Source: an uncultured Clostridium sp.
GTDB taxonomy: Bacteria > Bacillota > Clostridia > Clostridiales > Clostridiaceae
Reading direction: 5' to 3'
DNA: 19,768 bases
NCBI GenBank assembly: GCA_900539375.1
Contig: UQBY01000040.1
Span: 1 to 19,768, forward strand
The notes below the pieces were generated by a model. The model was given only the letters and a program-made list of their open reading frames with translations. It did not search any database and was not told the DNA's origin. Both the position numbers and the translations under genes were made by a program. Shown here in pieces: positions 7,181 through 15,175 of this stretch. Numbering within the stretch: position 1 is the first letter of the stretch; the number at the start of each line of letters is the position of its first letter.

Positions 7181-8404
7181 TTACCCTATTCCCATTATCA
7201 CTTTGTTCACGTCCATCCCTGTACATCTACAAAACAACCTAAATGTACAATTAAACAGTTCTTCCACAAATGTTTTTAAATATGCATCATTTACTCTTCC
7301 AGTTAACTTTTTAAACTCTTTGTCAACAAAATTTACAAATTTGTTTAATGCTTTAAGATTATCATTCTGACCTCTCATAGCTGCCCTTAACAAAGGAGCA
7401 TAATAATGAACAATGAAATGATCATATGTGTTAAACGCTTTATCATATTCTGGTTCTACATGATTTTTCTTTTTATAGTACAAATATGTGGCTAATGGTA
7501 TTTCGACATTATCGAAGGAGTACTTCCCATCCTTTTTATATTCTTGCATAAATTTTGATTTCATGAATTGATGTTTCATTCGTTCATATGCTTTCTTATT
7601 ATCAGAACATCCACCCATATCACAATAAAGATTTGCAATATCCTGTAAAGAATAAACCTCCTTTTCTTTTGGAACTACCATTTTTGTCAATTCTTCAAAA
7701 TGTTCTGGTTTCGTACAAATAATATCTAATGGATAAAAATTCTTAATAAAAGCATTTAAGCAATACAGAAAAATATTCTTATATGGATTATCATTCTTAC
7801 CAACATAATATTTTGCACTATCATCAAATGACTTTTCGTACTCTATAATTCTATTTTGATAAAAAGATATCTCTTCATTAACAGCAGATTCAAATTCATT
7901 TATCCTGATAAATCTGTCTTTATCATAACGCCCGCTAAAGATTAAGTCTACTGTTTTATAGAGTTCATTCTTAAATCTTTCCCATAGTTCATCAAGATAC
8001 AAAATAAATCTATTAACATTCGCTAATTCTCCAGTCAGGTTATTATTGTTCTCAAGGTACTGCATTTCTATCATTGCATCACTTGGAGACATTTTTAATA
8101 ATTCCGAATAATACTTTGGATATAAAGTATTATCATAATACTTTTTTGCCTCTTCCAAATAAAAATTAAGTTGCTCTTGTAATTTTGCTTTCCCTTTTTT
8201 CTTTTTAACAAGTTGAGCCGGAGTAAGTTGTTCCTCATGAAACTGGAGAAATATTTTCTCTATTTCTCCACTTTTTATTTCATCAAAATTGAATGATTTA
8301 ATAAAATTATTGTATTCCTTTAGGTATGTGTCCATTTCAGCATAAGCATAATTACTAGAATCAATATTCAATATTCTTCTTAAATAATCTTTTTTTGATT
8401 CCAT
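7181..8404 (-). CDS. Unrecognised 407-residue soluble protein
   Basis: The protein is highly charged, helix-rich and without signal or membrane segments. An early lysine-rich run (VKKKKGKAKLQEQ, about 66-78) and the segment YSLQDIANLYCDMGG with following basic residues look faintly like a helix-turn-helix next to a basic helix, which would fit nucleic-acid binding; this is a weak reading. Several cysteines cluster near the C-terminus (FNCTFRLFCRCTG). The ATG at 8404 is preceded by GGAGG at nine bases, so the start is firm. It is the first gene of a pair with the 108-residue gene, and the pair is bracketed by repeat copies at 6493-6632 and 8535-8778, which marks it as a discrete cargo cassette. 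No function is assigned. Confidence 0.7.
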   Translation of the reverse strand: MESKKDYLRRILNIDSSNYAYAEMDTYLKEYNNFIKSFNFDEIKSGEIEKIFLQFHEEQLTPAQLVKKKKGKAKLQEQLNFYLEEAKKYYDNTLYPKYYSELLKMSPSDAMIEMQYLENNNNLTGELANVNRFILYLDELWERFKNELYKTVDLIFSGRYDKDRFIRINEFESAVNEEISFYQNRIIEYEKSFDDSAKYYVGKNDNPYKNIFLYCLNAFIKNFYPLDIICTKPEHFEELTKMVVPKEKEVYSLQDIANLYCDMGGCSDNKKAYERMKHQFMKSKFMQEYKKDGKYSFDNVEIPLATYLYYKKKNHVEPEYDKAFNTYDHFIVHYYAPLLRAAMRGQNDNLKALNKFVNFVDKEFKKLTGRVNDAYLKTFVEELFNCTFRLFCRCTGMDVNKVIMGIG

Positions 8405-8470
8405 CCAATATCCTCCAATCTTTTATAAATTGCAGACCCATATTGAGAGCCTAACATGTAATCTTATTAT

Positions 8471-8536
8471 TTATAATATATATATAATCTTTGCCACTTC
8501 CATATCATTGTCATCAAAATCATAAATATGAACAAT
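8471..8536 (-). pseudogene. Possible 21-codon gene remnant abutting repeat
   Basis: Read on the minus strand from the edge of the repeat at 8536, the frame gives IVHIYDFDDNDMEVAKIIYI-L and a TAA at 8471. It has protein-like composition but no start codon or ribosome site. It may be the tail of a gene whose front was lost at the repeat junction. At this length it could also be chance. Confidence 0.25.
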
Positions 8537-8778
8537 TGTTGATTTTAAACAAAGTTTGATCAAAATATTCCCTATAAATAGCTTAATTTCGTGAAATTTA
8601 TTTTTATTTTTTTAACAAAGTTTAATCAAGCCTTTATTTTTTTACCTTAGTTTTTATTAATTTTTTTAATAAAGTTTAACCAAAACTATTGAAATTTAAT
8701 GAAAATAAGCCATTTAGAAGTTTAATTTAGTTAATTTAAAGAAGATTTTGATGTAACTTTGTTATAAACCTACATTTA
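8535..8778. repeat. Left-half copy of the dispersed repeat
   Basis: The block matches 5268-5549 closely, with only scattered substitutions (for example CCCTATAAAT for CTCTATAAAT and CGTGAAA for CATGAAA), but has one 20-bp iteron (8750-8769) instead of three. It ends at CTACATTTA, where the full copy continues into its right half. It sits at the border between the cargo cassettes and the conjugation module. Confidence 0.9.
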
Positions 8779-8870
8779 CTTTTATAATTTGTAACTCTAT
8801 AGATTAAAGCCATAACAAAAACTACAATAACAACTGCTAAGATAACAATTAATATACCAATACTTAACAC
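8736..8870 (-). CDS. Small single-pass membrane peptide with repeat-derived tail
   Basis: A 44-codon frame starts at GTG (8870), five bases after GGAG, and ends with TAA at 8736. Residues 3-25 form one strongly hydrophobic helix (SIGILIVILAVVIVV...), followed by RVTNYK. From about residue 32 onward the sequence (CRFITKLHQNLL) is encoded by the dispersed repeat, so the original C-terminus has been replaced. The good ribosome site and the clean hydrophobic segment support a real gene, at least before the repeat arrived. It lies downstream of the terminator of the transfer operon and has no recognised function. Confidence 0.45.
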   Translation of the reverse strand: MLSIGILIVILAVVIVVFVMALIYRVTNYKSKCRFITKLHQNLL

Positions 8871-9191
8871 TAATTCTCCATATGACTAAATGGCCACAAA
8901 TGATAAATGAATAAACCTCTATGCCTATCAATGCAATATTTACCTTAATTTTTAATAAAAATAAAAATTATTTTTTTATCTGTTCCCTCCTTTTTTTAAT
9001 AAAAAATCTCCAGTAAGATCTTCCTACTAGAGATACTTTTTTTGTTACTTAAGATTACACAAATATGTAATCTAATTAAATGAAAATTTTTACATCAATA
9101 TATTATCATTTATTTGAATAATTTACAATAATTTTGTTGCTCTTTCAATAAAAAGTACAAATTTGAATAATCTATCATAATAGTAATTATA
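8871..9191. other. Intergenic region between small membrane peptide and transfer operon
   Basis: No gene is visible other than the terminator at 9006-9034. On the minus strand an isolated AAGGAGGGAA near 8984-8993 looks like a ribosome site, but no start codon follows at a workable distance. A 40-codon cysteine-rich frame on the minus strand overlaps the membrane peptide and is probably a shadow. Confidence 0.5.
9006..9034 (-). terminator. Terminator of the transfer operon, probably bidirectional
   Basis: ATCTC at 9006-9010 pairs with GAGAT at 9030-9034, and the inner bases AGTA/TACT and GA/TC continue the stem with two mismatches. On the minus strand the hairpin is followed by a T run (GATTTTTTATT), and on the plus strand by CTTTTTTTG, so it can act in both directions. 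It is about 160 bases after the stop of the last transfer gene. Confidence 0.7.
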
Positions 9192-10115
9192 TTATCTATC
9201 AATATCTATCACTACTTCTTTAGTCTTTTCATTTTTACTTTCTGATAAAATCTTATAAGTAATAATAACAGTATCTATCCCCTTATCATTAGGTATATCA
9301 AGAATTATTTTTTCTGGTATTCCTGGATATATAGAGTTGCTTGATTGTCCAAATATCTTTGTTCTATGAAAATTTTTATTCTTTTTTGTTTGTATATCTA
9401 AAATGTCCATAAGATATTCAGATTCATTTGATATATTTAATATATAATAGTCTGTAAATTTTGATGAATATTCTTTTTCAACGGTATATGTAATATCATC
9501 TTTTTTTAATAGTGAATCTATTTTCTGGATACTTTCTATTTGTATATCTGCTAATGTTCCATCTTCAAAAATTGTAAAATCAGTTAGGGAAACTGTGCTA
9601 TCATCTAAATTAGTTATATTAACAGTTAATATTGTTTTGTCATTTAATTTAATTTTACTTTTTACTTCATATTTTAATCCCTTATTTGCATTACAATATT
9701 TTTCTGTTACTACACTTTTAAATACATCAAATTCTTCAATATAATCTTTATTAAATAAACTATAAAGTTTATCTATATCATTGTTATTTGCTAAATTAAA
9801 AAAGTTTAACATATAAGATTCTACTTTCTTATCCTCTTCTAATTGAATACTTGATATGTTTATTTTAGTATCATACTCATTATTTCTATTTAGCATATCT
9901 TCTTCATATTTACTATCCTTGGTTTCATTTATAGTACTCATATTGCTTTGATATTTATTGGTTAATCTTGAAATACTATATTCTGATTTTTTATCTTTAT
10001 ATTCATTAACTATTACAAATATAAGAAATAATATTATAGTTAATAATCCTATAAAAATATACTTGAATTTTTCTTTATTTTTAAGATTACTTCTTAATTT
10101 CTTTAAAATATCCAT
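9192..10115 (-). CDS. VirB8/TcpC-like membrane protein with NTF2-like domain
   Basis: The 307-residue protein has a basic N-terminus, one membrane helix (about 18-36) and a long extracytoplasmic part. Residues 96-195 (beginning with YMLNFFNLANNNDIDKLYSL) resemble the NTF2-like fold used by VirB8, TcpC and related conjugation proteins. A second beta-rich domain (about 205-305) resembles an Ig-like adhesion or assembly module. VirB8-type proteins nucleate the type IV secretion channel between membrane components. The ATG at 10115 starts one base after the TGA of the upstream gene, and the ribosome site GAGGAAAG lies in the upstream coding end, so translation is probably coupled. It is the last gene of the operon. 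The fold assignment is by pattern only. Confidence 0.65.
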   Translation of the reverse strand: MDILKKLRSNLKNKEKFKYIFIGLLTIILFLIFVIVNEYKDKKSEYSISRLTNKYQSNMSTINETKDSKYEEDMLNRNNEYDTKINISSIQLEEDKKVESYMLNFFNLANNNDIDKLYSLFNKDYIEEFDVFKSVVTEKYCNANKGLKYEVKSKIKLNDKTILTVNITNLDDSTVSLTDFTIFEDGTLADIQIESIQKIDSLLKKDDITYTVEKEYSSKFTDYYILNISNESEYLMDILDIQTKKNKNFHRTKIFGQSSNSIYPGIPEKIILDIPNDKGIDTVIITYKILSESKNEKTKEVVIDIDR

Positions 10116-10116
10116 A

Positions 10117-10743
10117 TCATCTTTCCTCTATAAATATACTAGCAAAAGAAGAGGTACTCTTGGTTACTACAGTTAAATTAAGTGCTAATTCTCCCTCTTC
10201 TCCATTAATAATTACATCAAATAAAAAATTATTTCCATCAACTTCTACTGAATCAATATTTATTGAAAAATCCTTTAATTTTCCTATTTCTTTTGTTTGT
10301 GATATTAACTTTGAAAACTGTTCTTCTGATGAAATTCCATAAATACTATATATTGTATCCTTGTTAGCTTTAAAGTAATCCTCATAACTAAATTTATCTA
10401 AATCTTTTATTATATTAGGAAATTCTCCAAAATTCATATTTAATGAATTAGTAATACTTAATGCTTGCTCTTGATTGGTAAATATATTTAAATTCAAAAA
10501 ATCAGATATATTTATTAATGAAAATCCTAAGCTTTGTTCAAAGACATTATCAGTTTCTAAAGGTTCTTTTCCCAAATTTACATTTTGTTCTTTAAGTATA
10601 TTCTCTAAATTCTCTTTTGCTTTTTTAGAATATTCAAATTCTTTTTTTTCTTTAAATTTATAGTAAAAACTTATTCCTATAAAAGAGAATATAAATAACA
10701 TTAAAATCAATATTTTTAATATTCTTTTTCTTTTATTATTCAT
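10117..10743 (-). CDS. Single-pass extracytoplasmic protein of the transfer operon
   Basis: The 208-residue protein has a basic N-terminus (NNKRKRILK), one membrane helix (about 8-27), a charged linker and an external domain rich in short helices, ending in beta-strands (FSINIDSVEVDGNNFLFDVIINGE). Size and topology suggest a second VirB8/NTF2-like or channel-assembly component next to the 307-residue protein, but similarity is not clear. The ATG at 10743 has no ribosome site directly in front. The strong AGGAGG lies some 50 bases upstream, before a hairpin, so access to the start may depend on that structure or on re-initiation. It overlaps nothing but nearly touches the next gene. Confidence 0.6.
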   Translation of the reverse strand: MNNKRKRILKILILMLFIFSFIGISFYYKFKEKKEFEYSKKAKENLENILKEQNVNLGKEPLETDNVFEQSLGFSLINISDFLNLNIFTNQEQALSITNSLNMNFGEFPNIIKDLDKFSYEDYFKANKDTIYSIYGISSEEQFSKLISQTKEIGKLKDFSINIDSVEVDGNNFLFDVIINGEEGELALNLTVVTKSTSSFASIFIEER

Positions 10744-10752
10744 AATTTATTT

Positions 10753-10797
10753 TTAGTGAGAAATTAACCTTAAAAAGCAATTTCTCACCTTCCTCCT
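10753..10797 (-). promoter_or_regulatory. Ribosome site, hairpin and possible leader peptide before the 208-residue gene
   Basis: On the minus strand AGGAGG (10797-10792) overlaps the end of the upstream gene. It is followed by GTGAGAAATT and AATTTCTCAC (10788-10779 and 10765-10756), a perfect 10-bp stem around a 13-base loop. No T run follows, so it is not an obvious terminator. A GTG at 10788 opens an 11-codon frame (MRNCFLRLISH) that stops at 10753, ten bases before the ATG of the 208-residue gene. A TTG at 10780 opens a 14-codon frame overlapping that ATG. Either could serve re-initiation, or the stem may bring AGGAGG nearer to the ATG. Confidence 0.4.
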
Positions 10798-10798
10798 A

Positions 10799-13267
10799 TT
10801 ATTTATAATATATTGTTCCTGTTATTTCAGTATTAGATAAATTTTTTACTATCCATTGAGGATTAACATTAGGTATAAATACATCTATATGGCATGTATT
10901 TGCATTATCCCAGTTTATCATTCCACCTCTGTCAACTACTTTAAATGTAGATGTAGTTCTAACAATTCTTGTTGGAACAAAGGAGCCTGCAGATATTTGA
11001 AGAGGTTTATCTAATTTTATATATGAACCATAAGGGATATTCATAGGAGCAGCTACAACTGGTTCTCCATGCTTTACTAGAGGAATGCCCATACAGTCAA
11101 ATTGTCCTCCCTCCATTAAATCATCATAATTTGTATAATAGGTTATTCTAAATTTAACTTTCTGTGTTTTAGATGGTTTTATAGGAATATTATCTGATAT
11201 TGTGGGATTTGGATTATATATAGTCCAATATTTAGTAGTATCATTTTTTATTACACCTAATGGCCATGTTTTTGAAGTTACACTTTCACTACCAGGATCA
11301 TTAATTTTTATGTTGCCATTTTCATCTAATCCTGTTAATACCATAAAATGTCCTTGAGTTTTTGGATGTGTTATCCCTGCATGTATTAAGATTACTACTA
11401 CTTTACCATCTTTTAAATCGTTGTAAGCTCTATTACCATCATAATATTCATCAGAACATACTAATCCAGCTTTTTCTGAGGCTTTTTTAATTAATTCATG
11501 TTTAGAACCACTTCCTATTACAGATAGATTATTTGCCATAGTCCAATCTGCCATTTCTATTGGTGTTGCAACACCATCTTTATTTTTATCAATTTCCTCA
11601 GGAATTTTAGATGAAAGTCCACTCACTACCATTGACATAGTTGTAGGACCACAACCTGCTACGTTTATAGTTGTTCCATTAAATGGATGATTTGCCCAAG
11701 GTTCTAAATACTGATAGAACATTGGTAATTCTCCAGTCCATGAGAAATTACCATCTATATTACCTGAACCAGTACCTAATGATATATCTCCATAATTTCC
11801 ATCCACTATCTTCTGTAATTCATTCATTAATTCACTTCCAGATGGTAAGCTCTTTAAACATTCAATAACTAACTCTAAGTCCTCATTAACGGACATATCA
11901 CAAGCATTTAAAAACTTTATAAAGTTACTTGGATCAAAACTTAAAGACTTCCCAATTAATTGATCCTCTACTATCTTTTTTCTTGTTCTTTTATAAACCT
12001 TTTTATAAGTAGTAATTGTCTTCATAACTTTAATTTGTTCATAGTTGCCTGTAAAATACTCTCTATTTTCTTTTCCAATATATTTAAATGTCTCATACTT
12101 TCTAGATTCAGAAATCATATCTTTGGGAATATATATATTATAGTCTGAACCACCAACTGATATATTATTTGTGTATGAATAAATATACTCTTTATCTGTT
12201 TCTCCCCTATAAGTATAAGTTTTACTAGTATTTCCTAAAAATTTAGCATTACTTTTATTATTTTCTGGTTTTACTTGTACATAATAAATGGAATGATCTC
12301 TTTCATTTAGCATTTTTATTACTTCTTTAGTCTCATATATGGCATCTCCTTGTTTTATATAGTCAAGAACTTCTCTTGACTCTCTTTCATCTTCTACTAT
12401 ATATGCATTAGACCATTCTTCATCCTTAGTTACAACATCTTTATTAACTTTAAAAGTATATGTACCAAACATAGTTTCAATTTTCTTAGGAATTGCTAAT
12501 GGATATTTTTTTAATGTATATTTCTTTTCTTTATTATCTTCTGAATGTTCGCCTTTTTTTAATGGTAGTTCTGTTCTATATCCAGTTTTTTCATCAATCT
12601 CAAAACGCTCTACCCAAGTTTCTTCATAATTATAAGTATCTTTAGTATAATCTTCAGCCCATGTAAATTTTGAATATAATAAATGTGCATTATTTTCAAC
12701 AACATTATTATTATTATCAGCAGCAGAAAATATTGCTAAATCTGTTGCTGTTAGAAACTGCCATGGGACTCCATAATCAAAAGCATAGTCATATACATCT
12801 AGCTTAATATCTTCTTTATTAACAAGATTTTTAGCTGAATCTAATCCTGATTCCTTATCTGATGCATATTTATATATTGTTCTGTCAATACTACCTTTAC
12901 AATTTTCCTCTAACATTTTTATATATTTGTTTATCTTTTTAACACTTATTTTGGCTCCTGTTTCCTCCAAAATTTTATTTAGTTCATCCTCATGAGATTC
13001 TATTTCATCAATCATATCTTCAAATGGAGTATTTCCTAATCCAAATAATTCAGTCACTTTATTAAAGAATTCAGTCACTGCACCAGTGACTGAATATATT
13101 GCTACTCCCAATAAGGAGATTATTAAAAAAGAGGAAATACAGAAAGTTATCAATGTATCTCTAATAACAATCTTGAAATTTATAATCGTTTTACCTTTCA
13201 TTTTAGCTTTTTTTTTAAGTTTGTTTAATGTACCAAGTCCTTTCAAAATAGATATAATAAAAGACAC
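10799..13267 (-). CDS. Membrane-anchored conjugation cell-wall enzyme: C39-like peptidase plus 3D domain
   Basis: The 822-residue protein has a basic N-terminus, one membrane helix (about 36-58) and an extracytoplasmic body. Residues about 80-490 are charged and unassigned. Residues about 510-690 form a C39_2-type papain-fold peptidase with AGC539GPTTMS, GH640FMVLTGL and IND657PGS as likely Cys-His-Asp triad. Residues about 703-822 resemble the 3D/RlpA double-psi barrel of lytic transglycosylases, with VAAP..IPYGS, VVD779RGG and CHID795VF. Transfer modules usually carry a wall hydrolase (VirB1, Tn916 Orf14, TcpG) to open peptidoglycan for the channel. Here that job would fall to an unusual domain pair. 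The start is GTG at 13267, preceded by GGGGAGG, and the gene follows the VirB6-like gene by 18 bases. Domain calls are by motif. Confidence 0.75.
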   Translation of the reverse strand: MSFIISILKGLGTLNKLKKKAKMKGKTIINFKIVIRDTLITFCISSFLIISLLGVAIYSVTGAVTEFFNKVTELFGLGNTPFEDMIDEIESHEDELNKILEETGAKISVKKINKYIKMLEENCKGSIDRTIYKYASDKESGLDSAKNLVNKEDIKLDVYDYAFDYGVPWQFLTATDLAIFSAADNNNNVVENNAHLLYSKFTWAEDYTKDTYNYEETWVERFEIDEKTGYRTELPLKKGEHSEDNKEKKYTLKKYPLAIPKKIETMFGTYTFKVNKDVVTKDEEWSNAYIVEDERESREVLDYIKQGDAIYETKEVIKMLNERDHSIYYVQVKPENNKSNAKFLGNTSKTYTYRGETDKEYIYSYTNNISVGGSDYNIYIPKDMISESRKYETFKYIGKENREYFTGNYEQIKVMKTITTYKKVYKRTRKKIVEDQLIGKSLSFDPSNFIKFLNACDMSVNEDLELVIECLKSLPSGSELMNELQKIVDGNYGDISLGTGSGNIDGNFSWTGELPMFYQYLEPWANHPFNGTTINVAGCGPTTMSMVVSGLSSKIPEEIDKNKDGVATPIEMADWTMANNLSVIGSGSKHELIKKASEKAGLVCSDEYYDGNRAYNDLKDGKVVVILIHAGITHPKTQGHFMVLTGLDENGNIKINDPGSESVTSKTWPLGVIKNDTTKYWTIYNPNPTISDNIPIKPSKTQKVKFRITYYTNYDDLMEGGQFDCMGIPLVKHGEPVVAAPMNIPYGSYIKLDKPLQISAGSFVPTRIVRTTSTFKVVDRGGMINWDNANTCHIDVFIPNVNPQWIVKNLSNTEITGTIYYK

Positions 13268-13285
13268 TTCTGTTCCTCCCCTCTG

Positions 13286-15175
13286 TTAACTAAGTTGACC
13301 ATTAGAATATCTTTCATTAAAAATATTCTTCTCTTTATTTGCTAAATCGTTGTTAAAAAATTCTTCCTCTTCTCTTGAATAAGGATAATCTTCATACTCA
13401 TTAGAATTTAAATCATTCTCATTAGAATTTCTTATAGGTGTATTTTTAGCATAAACTCTATGAGCTTTATCAAACTTTCCTCTTCTTTCAAGTTCGTTTC
13501 TCTTAAGAATAGCATCTCTTTCCTGATTAGAAAATTCGTCATCTCCATAAATACCTGTTATTTCTTTTTCTTTTTCAATTCCTAGCCCAACATTTTGCAC
13601 TTTATCCTTTCCATATTGAACAAGATTAGTTCCACCTTCTCCTAAAGCTTCTCCTACTTCTTCACCTGCTCGTGAACCAGCCATTGCTCCCATAGCCACT
13701 GCATATGGATTTCCTCCAAGAACTGCTCCACCTATAGCCCCTACAGTAGCTAATGTCCCACTTGTTACTCCAGATACTATAGAACCAGCTATTTTTCTGT
13801 TGGCTTTTGATTTTAATCCAGCTAATTGTCTTTCTCTTGATGTTGCAGTATAAGTTTGTTTTGAACTGTTCTCTAAGTCTTTTGACATAGGCACATTAAA
13901 ATTTCTATTAATTCCTCCTATATTAGCAGGATCTATTTCTTGCCCTCTTCCTCCTGTCATGTTAGCACTTGAAGCAGAGGCATTCCCAATATTCCTCATT
14001 TCTTGATTTGCATTACTAGCTGTCCCAACATCATTAACAGATTTTTCACTTAATTGTTGCTCTGCTACAATATTGTTTCTGTCATCTATACTTCCTTTTA
14101 TTTTTTTGCTAAACCCAACTGCTCCTTTAACTGCCATTCCAGCAATTGCAGCTGAAGCCATAACTCCACCAACTCCTGCATTTGATTTTGCTGCACCTAT
14201 TTCACCTTCTAATCCTAATAGTCTTTTTATTTGACTTGTAAAAGGAATAAACATGGCAAATGCCACTAAAGTAAATATTTGATCATATAATGTTGCATCT
14301 TTTGCAAGAGCTAATGATTTAGCAATAGAAAAAACTAATGTCAATATAAGTGCTTGTATAGCCTGAGTAAATATATTAGAAATAAGTTCTTTTGCCCACT
14401 TCATAACAAGTTCCTTATTATATGGCAACAATATTACTATAATTGGAGATATTATGAATAATAAGGATATTCCTATATCCCTTAAAATATAAAATACACA
14501 AAGCCATATATTTAAAATTCCTGATATAACATAAATTATAGATAATACAACTTGTCCATCCCCATCTTCCTTTGCTAAATTTTTGAATTCCTCCATTAAA
14601 AACGGCTTATCAAAAGTTGAAGATATTGATGCTATATTTTTTTCAATGAAAGTTTTAAATATATCTATTAATGCCTGATTAATATCTAACATAATATCCA
14701 ATATAGTAGGCATACATAATAATAAAATCATAGTAACTACTATTTTTTTTAGTCTATCTTTCAATACAATTTTATGATTTATATTATCTGCTGTCTTTAA
14801 AAAATCAAATGCACTAAATAGTACAATTATTCCCATTAAGCTACCAGCTAGATAAACAAATAAATTGTACATTTTAAATATATTGAATGTTAAAGAATTA
14901 TCTGTACCTTTTAGTAATGTTAGTGGATTACCCCCAGTATTAAATATTAATGAATCAATACTACCACCTATTTCTTCTGCTATCCATTTCAATGCATCCC
15001 CTATACAAATTAACAGAATAGATACTCCTTCAACTAAAATATCTCCTATTCCTGCATTTGCATTAATAGGTATTAAAATAGGTAAAAATGCTAAAGATAT
15101 TAAGCATGTTAGAATTATTGCTTTAATATTTAATTTTTTCTCTTTTTTTATTAGATTCTTATACATTTCATGCAC
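13286..15175 (-). CDS. VirB6/TrbL-like polytopic channel protein
   Basis: The 629-residue protein has about seven or eight hydrophobic segments: 17-37 (signal-like), 45-65, 103-127, 144-166, 208-231, 236-252, 266-290 and 297-313. A Gly/Ala-rich stretch (333-354), a polar linker and a second glycine-rich hydrophobic stretch (462-505) follow, then a charged tail rich in Glu and Asn. This matches VirB6/TrbL and Tn916 Orf15/TcpH proteins, which form the inner-membrane channel. The GTG at 15175 overlaps the VirB4 gene by eight bases. The ATG at codon 4 (15166), six bases after GAGGGTG, is at least as good a start. Either way the two genes are translationally coupled. The long soluble tail is typical of Gram-positive members. 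Confidence 0.8.
   Translation of the reverse strand: MHEMYKNLIKKEKKLNIKAIILTCLISLAFLPILIPINANAGIGDILVEGVSILLICIGDALKWIAEEIGGSIDSLIFNTGGNPLTLLKGTDNSLTFNIFKMYNLFVYLAGSLMGIIVLFSAFDFLKTADNINHKIVLKDRLKKIVVTMILLLCMPTILDIMLDINQALIDIFKTFIEKNIASISSTFDKPFLMEEFKNLAKEDGDGQVVLSIIYVISGILNIWLCVFYILRDIGISLLFIISPIIVILLPYNKELVMKWAKELISNIFTQAIQALILTLVFSIAKSLALAKDATLYDQIFTLVAFAMFIPFTSQIKRLLGLEGEIGAAKSNAGVGGVMASAAIAGMAVKGAVGFSKKIKGSIDDRNNIVAEQQLSEKSVNDVGTASNANQEMRNIGNASASSANMTGGRGQEIDPANIGGINRNFNVPMSKDLENSSKQTYTATSRERQLAGLKSKANRKIAGSIVSGVTSGTLATVGAIGGAVLGGNPYAVAMGAMAGSRAGEEVGEALGEGGTNLVQYGKDKVQNVGLGIEKEKEITGIYGDDEFSNQERDAILKRNELERRGKFDKAHRVYAKNTPIRNSNENDLNSNEYEDYPYSREEEEFFNNDLANKEKNIFNERYSNGQLS

Noticed and set aside
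7041..7370. 109-codon plus-strand frame
   Set aside because: It is antisense across the two cargo genes and lacks a ribosome site.
8796..8930. Cysteine-rich minus-strand frame beginning at a TTG
   Set aside because: It overlaps the membrane peptide in another frame and its Cys and Tyr content follows from the shifted hydrophobic codons; no ribosome site is seen.
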